Origin: Streptomyces sp. NBC_00154
GTDB lineage: Bacteria > Actinomycetota > Actinomycetes > Streptomycetales > Streptomycetaceae
Length of the DNA stretch: 64,000 bases
Reading direction: 5' to 3'
Assembly (NCBI RefSeq): GCF_026342835.1
Contig: NZ_JAPEMI010000001.1
Coordinates: 3,850,501 to 3,914,500, forward strand
Made by a program: the position numbers and the translations under genes. This document shows, in pieces, positions 54,008-62,235 of this stretch; the stretch's first letter is position 1; every line of letters starts with the position of its first letter. The notes below the pieces were generated by a model that did not search any database, was not told the DNA's origin, and worked only from the letters and a program-made list of their open reading frames with translations.

Positions 54008-54315
54008 GGAATTCGGCGCTCCGGACCACACTTCTGCTCCGTACGGGCTTCCATGGCCGCCGACGGGTCCTCCCGCCGCGCATGCGGGACGGTTCCGGGT
54101 GTGTTTCGAGGCGGTGGAAGAAGAGGGTGGTTCACTGCGCTCGCGGGGCTCAAGGGCCTGCTCACAAGCGGTGAACAACGTTCGCCATGGCGCGGTGGTT
54201 CCCCCGCGCCGCCATGACCTCGGTCACGTGGGCGGCGAAGTGTAGCAGAGGGTGGGGGATACCTTGTGAAGGGGCTCACGAGCGTGCCCCCCAGGTGGGG
54301 TGGATACTCGATGGC

Positions 54316-55701
54316 ATGAGCACCACGGAGCGTCCCAGGATCCTCGTAGTAGGCGGTGGGTACGTAGGCCTGTACGCAGCTCGGCGCATTCTGAAGAAGA
54401 TGCGCTACGGCGAGGCGACCGTCACGGTCGTCGACCCCCGGTCGTACATGACCTACCAGCCCTTCCTCCCCGAAGCCGCCGCCGGCAGCATCTCGCCTCG
54501 GCACGTCGTCGTCCCGCTGCGACGCGTACTGCCGAAGGCCGAGGTTCTCACCGGCCGCGTCACGACCATTGATCAGGACCGCAAGGTCGCCACGGTCGCG
54601 CCGCTCGTCGGCGAGGCCTACGAGCTGCCCTTCGACTACCTGGTCATCGCGATGGGCGCGGTCTCCCGCACCTTCCCGATCCCCGGCCTGGCCGAACAGG
54701 GCATCGGTATGAAGGGCATCGAGGAGGCCATCGGCCTGCGCAACCACGTTCTCGAGCAGCTGGACAAGGCCGACTCGACGACCGATGAGGACGTCCGCCG
54801 CAGGGCGTTGACGTTCGTCTTCGTGGGCGGTGGCTTCGCCGGTGCGGAGACCATCGGCGAGGTCGAGGACATGGCCCGCGACGCGGCGAAGTACTACACG
54901 AACGTGAAGCGCGAGGACATGCGCTTCATCCTCGTCGACGCCGCCGACAAGATCCTTCCCGAGGTCGGCCCGAAGCTGGGCACCTGGGGCCGGGAGCACC
55001 TGGAGTCCCGTGGTGTCGAGGTCTTCCTCTCGACCTCCATGGACTCCTGCGTCGACGGTCACGTCGTTCTGAAGAACGGCCTCGAGGTCGACTCCAACAC
55101 CATCGTGTGGACGGCCGGCGTGAAGCCGAACCCGGCGCTGGCCCGCTTCGGCCTGCCGCTCGGTCCGCGCGGTCACGTGGACACCTCCGAGAAGCTTCAG
55201 GTGCAGGGCACCGACTACATCTGGGCCGCGGGCGACAACGCCCAGGTTCCGGACATGGTCGGCCGCAAGGCCGGCAACCCGAACGCCTGGTGCCCGCCGA
55301 ACGCCCAGCACGCGCTGCGTCAGGCCAAGGTCCTCGGCGACAACGTCATCTCCGGGATGCGCGGCTTCCCGCAGAAGGACTACAGCCACGCCAACAAGGG
55401 TGCGGTCGCCGGTCTCGGCCTGCACAAGGGCGTCGCGATGATCGTCATGGGCAAGATGAAGATCAAGCTCAAGGGCCGTCTCGCCTGGTACATGCACCGT
55501 GGCTACCACGGCATGGCGATGCCGACCTGGAACCGTAAGATCCGGATCTTCGCCGACTGGACCCTTGCGATGTTCCTCAAGCGCGAGGTCGTCTCGCTCG
55601 GCGCCATGGAGACGCCGCGCGAGGAGTTCTACGAGGCCGCCAAGCCGGCTCCGGCTCCGGCCGCCGCCAAGGCCGAGGGCGAGAAGGCCAACGCCTCCTA
55701 G
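54316..55701 (+). CDS. ndh: Type II NADH dehydrogenase
   Basis: The 461-residue flavoprotein transfers electrons from NADH to quinone without pumping protons. The FAD-binding fold is at the start (RILVVGGGYVGLYAARRIL) and the NADH-binding fold in the middle (FVFVGGGFAGAETIGEVEDM). Further motifs are VWTAGVKPNP, WAAGDNAQVPD and GLHKGVAMIVMG. The C-terminus has amphipathic and hydrophobic segments that bind the membrane, and ends in an Ala/Pro/Lys tail. The frame extends back to 54187, but ATG 54316 gives the standard N-terminus. Control by Rex is likely from the upstream site. Confidence 0.92.
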   Translation: MSTTERPRILVVGGGYVGLYAARRILKKMRYGEATVTVVDPRSYMTYQPFLPEAAAGSISPRHVVVPLRRVLPKAEVLTGRVTTIDQDRKVATVAPLVGEAYELPFDYLVIAMGAVSRTFPIPGLAEQGIGMKGIEEAIGLRNHVLEQLDKADSTTDEDVRRRALTFVFVGGGFAGAETIGEVEDMARDAAKYYTNVKREDMRFILVDAADKILPEVGPKLGTWGREHLESRGVEVFLSTSMDSCVDGHVVLKNGLEVDSNTIVWTAGVKPNPALARFGLPLGPRGHVDTSEKLQVQGTDYIWAAGDNAQVPDMVGRKAGNPNAWCPPNAQHALRQAKVLGDNVISGMRGFPQKDYSHANKGAVAGLGLHKGVAMIVMGKMKIKLKGRLAWYMHRGYHGMAMPTWNRKIRIFADWTLAMFLKREVVSLGAMETPREEFYEAAKPAPAPAAAKAEGEKANAS

Positions 55702-55744
55702 TCCACCCGCGGATGCTCGCATCCGCGCAGCTCGTGCATGACGC

Positions 55745-55788
55745 CCGAAGGGGCCGCCCGCCATCCGTGGTGCGGGCGGCCCCTTCGG
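55745..55788 (+). terminator. Terminator of ndh
   Basis: A perfect 17-bp stem (55745-55761 with 55772-55788, core GGGGCCGCCCGC) and a 10-base loop, 43 bases after the ndh stop. Confidence 0.88.
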
Positions 55789-56000
55789 CGTACCCGGGGA
55801 GGGGCGGCCCTCCGACCCGACAAGTGCATGTGGGCTACAGGTATTTTGCCGATCCGTTGCGCTGCTGCGGGATGGCGTTGGCGCCGGAGAGTGTTGACGG
55901 GGGTGTATCTCGTCGTGGCACCACGGGTGCAGGGCGTGGTTCACGGCATGTTTGGGCATGTTCGGGCACGTTGGGAAACACCATCACGGAGGTGTACGCC

Positions 56001-57305
56001 ATGGCAGACGCCGCGTTGCGGCTGACCGCTCTCGCCGAGGAGTTGCTGGGAGAACCCGTACCGGTCCGGATCCGGGCCTGGGACGGCAGTGAATCCGGAC
56101 CGCCGGGTGCCCCCGTACTCGTCCTCCGGAACCGCCGCGCACTGCGCCGGCTGCTCTGGAAGCCGGGCGAACTAGGCCTGGCCCGCGCCTGGGTGGCGGG
56201 CGAACTCGACATCGAAGGCGATCTGTACGAGACCCTGGACCGTATGGCCGGGCTGCTCTGGGAGCGCGGGGCGGACGCGAAGGACACCGTCCACCCGATC
56301 CGGGACCCCAAGGTGCGGGCCGCCGCCCGCGGCCTGCTGCAGCTGGCCGGGCCCTGGCCGCCACCGCCCCCGCCCGCCGAGGAGGTCCGCCGCCGCACCG
56401 GCCCCCTCCACACCAGACGCCGCGACAAGGAGGCCATCAGCCACCACTACGACGTGGGCAATGACTTCTACGAACTGGTCCTCGGCCCGTCCATGGTCTA
56501 CTCCTGCGCCTACTGGGAGGACGGCGGCAGCCTGGAGGACGCCCAGCGCGACAAGCTCGACCTGGTCTGCCGCAAGCTCGCCCTGAAGGAGGGCGACCGC
56601 CTCCTCGACGTCGGCTGCGGCTGGGGCTCCATGGCCATGCACGCAGCACGCGAGTACGGCGCCCAGGTCACCGGAGTGACCCTCTCCACCGAGCAGGCCG
56701 CGTTCGCCCGCAAGCGCATCGCCGAAGAGGGACTGACGGACCGGATCGAGATCCGGGTCCAGGACTACCGGGACGTCAGGGACGGCCCGTACGACGCCAT
56801 CTCGTCGATCGGCATGGCCGAACACGTCGGTTCGGTCCGCTACCGCGAATACGCCGACAGCCTCTACGCACTGCTCAGGCCCGGCGGCCGGCTGCTCAAC
56901 CACCAGATCGCCCGTCGCCCCGAGAAGGACGAGTCCGCGTACCACGTGGACGAGTTCATCGACGCGTACGTCTTCCCGGACGGCGAACTCGCGCCGGTGG
57001 GCCGGACCGTCGCAACACTCGAGGAAGCGGGCTTCGAAGCCCGCGACGTCGAGTCGATCCGCGAACACTACGCACTGACCCTGCGCCGCTGGGTCGCCAA
57101 CCTGGAGAAGCACTGGGACCGTGCCGTCACCATGACCTCGCCCGGTCGGGCCAGGGTCTGGCGGCTCTACATGGCGGCCTCCGCGCTCTCCTTCGAGCAC
57201 AACAAGATCGGCGTCAACCAGATCCTCGTGGTGCGTCCGATGGACGGCGGGGCGTCGCGGATGCCGTTGCGCGCCCGCGAATGGAAGGCCTCCGCGGCCG
57301 ACTGA
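56001..57305 (+). CDS. cfa: Cyclopropane-fatty-acyl-phospholipid synthase family methyltransferase
   Basis: The 434-residue SAM-dependent enzyme adds a methylene group across membrane lipid double bonds, or makes a related modified fatty acid. The N-terminal ~130-residue domain (LVLRNRRALRRLLWKPGELGLARAWVAGELDIEGD) precedes the catalytic domain: SHHYDVGNDFYELVLGPSMVYSCAYWE, AdoMet motif DVGCGWGSMAMHAAREYG, and SIGMAEHVG with the C-terminal RRWVANLEKHWD. ATG 56001 has GGAGG about 9 bases upstream. It is convergent with the ABC permease gene. The symbol marks family, not proven product. Confidence 0.9.
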   Translation: MADAALRLTALAEELLGEPVPVRIRAWDGSESGPPGAPVLVLRNRRALRRLLWKPGELGLARAWVAGELDIEGDLYETLDRMAGLLWERGADAKDTVHPIRDPKVRAAARGLLQLAGPWPPPPPPAEEVRRRTGPLHTRRRDKEAISHHYDVGNDFYELVLGPSMVYSCAYWEDGGSLEDAQRDKLDLVCRKLALKEGDRLLDVGCGWGSMAMHAAREYGAQVTGVTLSTEQAAFARKRIAEEGLTDRIEIRVQDYRDVRDGPYDAISSIGMAEHVGSVRYREYADSLYALLRPGGRLLNHQIARRPEKDESAYHVDEFIDAYVFPDGELAPVGRTVATLEEAGFEARDVESIREHYALTLRRWVANLEKHWDRAVTMTSPGRARVWRLYMAASALSFEHNKIGVNQILVVRPMDGGASRMPLRAREWKASAAD

Positions 57306-57322
57306 ACACGTACGAGTGCAGA

Positions 57323-57365
57323 GAGGGCCGGTACCCGCAGCTCCAGCTTGCGGGTACCGGCCCTC
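57323..57365. terminator. Bidirectional terminator between cfa and the ABC permease
   Basis: A perfect 17-bp inverted repeat (57323-57339 with 57349-57365, GAGGGCCGGTACCCGCA) and a 9-base loop, centred between convergent genes. Confidence 0.9.
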
Positions 57366-57398
57366 CGTATCAGGGGCCGGCCATCAGCGGCTCACTCG

Positions 57399-59924
57399 CT
57401 ACTCCGTCTTGATCGCCGTCAGCATGTTCAGCCTCGCGGCGCTACGGGCCGGCCAGAGCGAGGCCAGCACGCCCACCAGCGCTGCCAGTACCAGGAAGAC
57501 CGCGATCCGGTCCCATGGGATCACCAGGGCGTAGCCCGGGATGGCGGAGGCCAGCGTCCGGCCGATCGCCCACCCGAGGAACGTACCGAGCGCGACCCCG
57601 ATCACCGCACCGAAGACCGAGATGACCACGGCCTCCAGCCGGATCATGCGCTTGACCTTGCGCCGGTCCAGACCGATCGCCCGCAGCATGCCGATCTCCT
57701 GCTGACGCTCGAAGACCGACATCGCCAGGGTGTTGACGACCCCGAGCACCGCGATGATCAGGGCCATCGCCAGCAGCCCGTACATGATGTTCAGCGCCGT
57801 GTTGATGAAGCCGCCGAACATGTCCCGGATGTCCTGACGGTCCATCACGGACATCGCCGGGTTGTCACCCAGGGCGTCGACCACGGCCTGCTCGTTGGCC
57901 TTCGACGCGCCGCCGTCCGTCTTCAGCCAGATCTCGCGGATGTCCGGGCGGCTCTGGTGCGCGTCCAGGATGTTCTTCGGCATCAGGACGGGCGAGAGGA
58001 ACTCGTTCTCCTCGTAGACCGCGCCGACCTTCAGGGTGCCCTTCTTGTCGTCGTCGTACGTCACCGGGAGCGAGGTGCCGGGCTTCCAGCCGTTGGACTT
58101 CGCGGTCTTGTCGCCGACGGCGATCTCGCCGTCGGCGAGCGAATCCAGCGAGCCGGAGACCGTCTTCACGGAGAAGACCTTCTGCACATCGCCCGGCGTC
58201 ACCCCGGACGCCGCGTGGTAGGCGCCCTCGACCCTGATGGAGGCGGCCTGCTGGGGCGAGACCGCGGAGACGGCGTCGGACTTCTCCAGGGCGGTGAGTG
58301 CCGACTCGTCGAGCGAGTCGCCGCTCGCCATCGAGATCATGTAGTCGGCCTTGATGTTGTCCGTCGTCATCCGGTCGACGGCCTGGCCGAGCGTGACACC
58401 GAGCACCGAGATGCCGGTGACCAGGGTGAGGCCGATCGCGAGCGCGGAGGCCGTTGCTCCGGTACGCCGGGGGTTGCGGACCGCGTTCTGCGCAGCCAGC
58501 TTGCCCGAGACGCCGAACAGCTTCAGCAGCAGCGGCCGCACCAGCGCGATGACCGGCCGCGACAGCAGCGGGATCAGCACGATGACACCGATCAGCGCCA
58601 CGAAGGCCCCGGCGCCGATGATCGTCCGGCCGTCCGAACCGGCCGCCGCACCCGCGACGATCCCGGCCGCACCGAGCAGGGTGAGCACCCCGCCGATCGA
58701 GTTCCGCACGACCAGCGACTTGGTGGTGGCCACCGCGTGGACACTGCTCATCGCGGCCACCGGCGCGATCTTCGCGGCACGGCGGGCGGGCAGCCAGGCG
58801 GCCAGCACGGTGATCAGGACGCCGACGCCGAGCGCGGCACCGACCGCGAGGGGGGAGACCACCAGCGGACCGGCCGGGATCTTCCCGCCGATCAGGCTCA
58901 TCGCCGAGCGCAGTCCGACGGCGAGACCGATACCGAGCAGGAAGCCGATCACCGAGGCGAGCGCGCCGACCACGGCCGCTTCGAGGAGCACGGACCGCTT
59001 GACCTGGCGGCGGGAGGCGCCGACGGCGCGCAGCAGCGCCAGTTCCTTGGTGCGCTGGGCGACCAGCATGGTGAACGTGTTGGCGATCAGGAAGATGCCG
59101 ACGAACAGGGCGATGGCCGCGAACGCGAGCAGCATCGTGTTGAGGTTGCCCAGGCCGTCCTCGATCTGCTTCGCCTGGTCATCGGCGAGGACCTTGCCGG
59201 TCCTGGCGGTGGCGTCCTCGGGCAGCAGCGGCTCCACCGCGTCCAGCAGCTTCTGGTCGGAGGCGCCGGCCGCGGCGGTGACGGTGATGTCCTGGAACCA
59301 GCCGGGCTTCAGATAGAGCTGCTGGGCGACCGGGGTGTCGAAGAGGACCAGGCTGCCGCCCGCGTTGACCGCGCCGTCCTCGGTGGTGAAGATCCCGGAG
59401 AGGGTGTACTCCTTCACCGGTCCGTTCGTGGCGACCCTGACCCGGTCGCCGACCTCGTACGCGCCCTTCTTCGCGGTCTCCTTGTCGAGCGCGATCCGGC
59501 CGTCGCCGACCGGGCCCGTGCCGTCGACGAAGGTGTACGAGGCGTCCTTGCCGTCGGCGCCGGGGGAGAAGTTGCCGCCGGTGTTGGACCAGCCGTTGCC
59601 GATCAGCTTGCCGCCCGGGTCGGCGACCCCGGCGAAGCCTGAGACCCGGCCGGTGGCGGCGGCCACCCCGTCCAGGGACCGGATCTTCTTCAGCGTGGCG
59701 GCGTCGATGCCGGACGTCTTTTCGTCGCGCCGGTCGGCGTGGGTGGTGACGGCGACGGCGACGTCGTCGTAACTCTTCGCCGACTGGTTGCGGAAGGCGT
59801 TGCCGAGGGTGTCGGTGAAGACCAGGGTGCCGGAGACGAAGGCCACGCCGAGCATCACGGCGAGCACGGTCATCAGCAGCCTGGCCTTGTGCGCGAGCAC
59901 ATTGCGCAGGGCGGTACGGAACAT
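57399..59924 (-). CDS. FtsX-like ABC transporter permease, second system
   Basis: The 841-residue permease has the same double-FtsX layout as the one at 22-25 kb: N-terminal helix (HKARLLMTVLAVMLGVAFVSGTLVF), a large external domain, helices with NTFTMLVAQRTKELALLRAVGASRRQVKR, a central membrane block, a second external domain, and a final core (MSVFERQQEIGMLRAIGLDRRKVKRM). The two proteins are clearly related but divergent. ATG 59924 opens the frame. It follows its ATPase gene by 55 bases. Substrate unknown; cell-envelope targets are likely for this class. Confidence 0.92.
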   Translation of the reverse strand: MFRTALRNVLAHKARLLMTVLAVMLGVAFVSGTLVFTDTLGNAFRNQSAKSYDDVAVAVTTHADRRDEKTSGIDAATLKKIRSLDGVAAATGRVSGFAGVADPGGKLIGNGWSNTGGNFSPGADGKDASYTFVDGTGPVGDGRIALDKETAKKGAYEVGDRVRVATNGPVKEYTLSGIFTTEDGAVNAGGSLVLFDTPVAQQLYLKPGWFQDITVTAAAGASDQKLLDAVEPLLPEDATARTGKVLADDQAKQIEDGLGNLNTMLLAFAAIALFVGIFLIANTFTMLVAQRTKELALLRAVGASRRQVKRSVLLEAAVVGALASVIGFLLGIGLAVGLRSAMSLIGGKIPAGPLVVSPLAVGAALGVGVLITVLAAWLPARRAAKIAPVAAMSSVHAVATTKSLVVRNSIGGVLTLLGAAGIVAGAAAGSDGRTIIGAGAFVALIGVIVLIPLLSRPVIALVRPLLLKLFGVSGKLAAQNAVRNPRRTGATASALAIGLTLVTGISVLGVTLGQAVDRMTTDNIKADYMISMASGDSLDESALTALEKSDAVSAVSPQQAASIRVEGAYHAASGVTPGDVQKVFSVKTVSGSLDSLADGEIAVGDKTAKSNGWKPGTSLPVTYDDDKKGTLKVGAVYEENEFLSPVLMPKNILDAHQSRPDIREIWLKTDGGASKANEQAVVDALGDNPAMSVMDRQDIRDMFGGFINTALNIMYGLLAMALIIAVLGVVNTLAMSVFERQQEIGMLRAIGLDRRKVKRMIRLEAVVISVFGAVIGVALGTFLGWAIGRTLASAIPGYALVIPWDRIAVFLVLAALVGVLASLWPARSAARLNMLTAIKTE

Positions 59925-59979
59925 GTCTGTCAGTCCTGGGATGGGTTCCGGAAGCGGGATCGGGGGAGGCGGTCCGTGC

Positions 59980-60750
59980 TCAGCTGGTACGGCCCTTGGA
60001 GTCGAACGCCTTCATCCGGTCCAGCACCCCGTCCGCGGTGGGACGCACCATCTGGTCGACGATCGCCCCGTCCGCGAGGAAGATCACCCGGTCCGCGTAG
60101 GAGGCGGCTACCGGGTCGTGCGTCACCATCACCACGGTCTGGCCCAGCTCGCGCACCGAGTTGCGCAGGAAGCCCAGGACCTCGGCGCCGGAGCGGGAGT
60201 CCAGGTTCCCGGTCGGCTCGTCACCGAAGATGATCTCCGGTCGGGAGGCCAGGGCGCGGGCCACCGCGACACGCTGCTGCTGGCCGCCGGAGAGTTCGGT
60301 CGGCCGGTGCTTCAGCCGGTCGGACAGACCTACCATGTCGATCACCCCGCGCAGCCATTCGGCGTCCGGCTTACGGCCTGCGATGTCCATCGGCAGGGTG
60401 ATGTTCTCCAGTGCGGTCAAGGTCGGCAGCAGGTTGAACGCCTGGAAGATGAAGCCGATCTTGTCCCGGCGCAGCTGGGTGAGCTGCTTGTCCTTGAGGG
60501 AGCCGAGCTCCGTCTCGCCGAGCCGTACCGAACCGCTGCTGAAGCTGTCGAGGCCGGCCACGCAGTGCATCAGGGTGGACTTGCCGGAGCCCGACGGGCC
60601 CATGATCGCGGTGAACTCGCCCTGCGGGAAGTCCACGGTGACCCGGTCCAGGGCGGTCACCTTGGTCTCGCCCTCTCCGTAGATCTTCGACAGTTCCGTG
60701 GCGCGGGCGGCCACCGCGGTGGCGCGGTGAGCGGTGGACATGGTGGTCAC
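59980..60750 (-). CDS. ABC transporter ATP-binding protein, second MacB/LolD-type system
   Basis: The 256-residue ATPase has Walker A GPSGSGKST, the Q-loop region FIFQAFNLLPTL, signature LSGGQQQRVAVARAL, Walker B IIFGDEPTGNLDS and the switch His in VMVTHD, very close to the 21.4-kb ATPase. GTG 60750 (MTTMSTAHRAT) is chosen because AGGAG lies 7 bases upstream; the frame continues to 60798. Pairs with the permease gene downstream. The leader region (60751-60993) lacks the 22-bp repeats found before the first system. Confidence 0.92.
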   Translation of the reverse strand: MTTMSTAHRATAVAARATELSKIYGEGETKVTALDRVTVDFPQGEFTAIMGPSGSGKSTLMHCVAGLDSFSSGSVRLGETELGSLKDKQLTQLRRDKIGFIFQAFNLLPTLTALENITLPMDIAGRKPDAEWLRGVIDMVGLSDRLKHRPTELSGGQQQRVAVARALASRPEIIFGDEPTGNLDSRSGAEVLGFLRNSVRELGQTVVMVTHDPVAASYADRVIFLADGAIVDQMVRPTADGVLDRMKAFDSKGRTS

Positions 60751-60993
60751 GGGAGACTCCTGGGTCGGGGCTCGGTTCAGGTACGGGGCCTTCTGCAAGG
60801 CACCGCTCCATCGTCTCCGTCGATTCGCCGCCGGTCGTCAGCCCCGGTGCCCGTTCCGGAGGCCCTCTTGAGTCGCATCGGCGGGGTACGCGCGTCCTCC
60901 TGCGGTATGACGGCGACCCCGATGGCGTACCGCGCTTGTCACATCCCGCACGTCACATCCGGCACGTGGCACCGGCCGCCCCGCACCCGGCGC

Positions 60994-62013
60994 TCAGCGC
61001 GGCGGCGCCGTGGAGCCGCGCGGGACGAGGCGGGCGGCGGAGTCCTCGAATCCGGCTGCGCTGCCCTCCGTGACCAGCGCCATCAGCGTGCGCGCCGCAT
61101 GACTTCCGTACGCCGGGATGTCCCGGCTCAGCGCAGTCAGCGGCGGCCGGACCACCCGGGAGAGCTGGGAGTCGTCCCAGGCGACCAGGGAGAGGTCGCC
61201 GGGGACGTCGAGCCCCATCTCCTGGGCGACCGAGAGACCGGCCACGGCCATGATGTCGTTGTCGTAGATGACGGCGGTCGGCCGCGCGGCGGAGCTGATC
61301 AGCCGCCGCGTGGCATGTGCCCCGTCGTCGCCGGAGTAGTCGGTGTGGACGATCACCGGTTCGCCCAGACCCAGTTCGGCGCTGATCTCGCGCTGGGCCC
61401 GGTCGCGCAGCTGCGTGTGGGTCAGGTCGGGGAGCCCCGCCACCCGGGCGACGGACCGGTGGCCCAGCGCGGTCAGATACGTGAGGGTGTCGCGCACCGC
61501 TGCTGAGTCGTCCGACCATACGGAAGTGAGCGGGCCGGCCGCCGAGGGGTGGCCGATCGCCACGGCCGGCATCCCGAGTTCGGCGACGCCCTCGATCCGC
61601 GGGTCGGGGCTGCGCAGGTCGGCGAGGAACACCCCGTCCACCCGGCCCTCGCCCCACCAGCGGCGGTACACCTCCAGCTCCTGCGCCGGATCGTTGACGA
61701 CCTGGAGCAGCAGGGCGCAGCCGCGCGCGGAGAGCTCGCTCTCGATGCCGCTGATCAGCTCCATGAAGAACGGCTCCATGCCGAGCAGCCGAGCGGGCCG
61801 GCACAGCGCGAGGCCGACGGCGTCGGCGCGGGCCCGGGTGAGGGCGCGGGCGGCGCTGTTGGGCCGCCAGCCGATCTCCTGCGCGATGGCCTTGATCGAG
61901 GCGCGGGTCGCCGGGGAGACCCCCGGCCGGTCGTTCAGCGCGTACGACACCGCGACCTTGGAGACCCCGGCGCGGCGCGCGATGTCCGCGATCGTAGGGC
62001 GGTGTTTGGGCAT
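60994..62013 (-). CDS. LacI family transcriptional regulator
   Basis: The 339-residue repressor has the LacI HTH and hinge at the start (PTIADIARRAGVSKVAVSYALNDRPGVSPATRASIKAIAQE...WRPNSAARAL) and a periplasmic-binding-like effector domain with VIYDNDIMAVAGLSVAQEMGLDVPGDLSLVAWDD near the C-terminus. ATG 62013 (MPKHRPTIADIA) is preferred; ATG 62043 is in frame. The open frame runs much further upstream through antisense DNA, which is not coding. Divergent from the family-5 binding-protein gene and probably represses it through the palindrome at 62120-62147. The effector is likely a sugar. Confidence 0.92.
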   Translation of the reverse strand: MPKHRPTIADIARRAGVSKVAVSYALNDRPGVSPATRASIKAIAQEIGWRPNSAARALTRARADAVGLALCRPARLLGMEPFFMELISGIESELSARGCALLLQVVNDPAQELEVYRRWWGEGRVDGVFLADLRSPDPRIEGVAELGMPAVAIGHPSAAGPLTSVWSDDSAAVRDTLTYLTALGHRSVARVAGLPDLTHTQLRDRAQREISAELGLGEPVIVHTDYSGDDGAHATRRLISSAARPTAVIYDNDIMAVAGLSVAQEMGLDVPGDLSLVAWDDSQLSRVVRPPLTALSRDIPAYGSHAARTLMALVTEGSAAGFEDSAARLVPRGSTAPPR

Positions 62014-62119
62014 GCGACCTCGCTTAACCGGTTCTTGTTCCATGACCATCCTAATCACCGACCAGGCTGCCTGTGATCTCCCTACGAAGGGTGATGATCG
62101 TTCAACTGGCCTGAAAGCA

Positions 62120-62174
62120 AAGGGAATGGGAGCGCTCCCGCTCCCTTGACACGACTTCACGGCGGCTTTAACTT
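62120..62174 (+). promoter_or_regulatory. CebR-like operator overlapping the binding-protein promoter
   Basis: A 28-bp palindromic region (62120-62147, AAGGGA ... TCCCTT outer arms) has the core TGGGAGCGCTCCC at 62127-62139, 13 of 14 matches to the CebR site TGGGAGCGCTCCCA. The -35 TTGACA (62146-62151), 17-base spacer and -10 TAACTT (62169-62174) follow directly, so a bound LacI-type repressor would block polymerase. Confidence 0.8.
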
Positions 62175-62235
62175 CACGGCACTTACCCGGTTCAGTAACT
62201 CCGCTCGGCAGGGATGGCGGGGAAAGGGAGAGATG

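Larger units (their letters stand above)
53849..54315. other. 467-base region between the IS element and ndh
   Basis: Contains a long palindrome (53865-53916) probably belonging to ppx, a Rex-like operator (53989-54007), and about 300 bases of leader to the ndh start. Apparent ORFs crossing it start inside the IS end and have no coding support. Confidence 0.6.

Noticed and set aside
53800..54174. 124-codon plus-strand frame spanning the IS end and ndh leader
   Set aside because: It begins in IS sequence, crosses the palindrome and the Rex site, and lacks coding character.
54150..54200. GGTGAACAACGTTCGCC near 54170 as a second Rex site
   Set aside because: The half-site spacing is 5 rather than 4 bases and the right arm matches poorly.
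57348..59642. 764-codon plus-strand frame opposite the second ABC permease
   Set aside because: Asp/Arg/His-rich shadow composition; the minus strand has FtsX motifs and proper starts.
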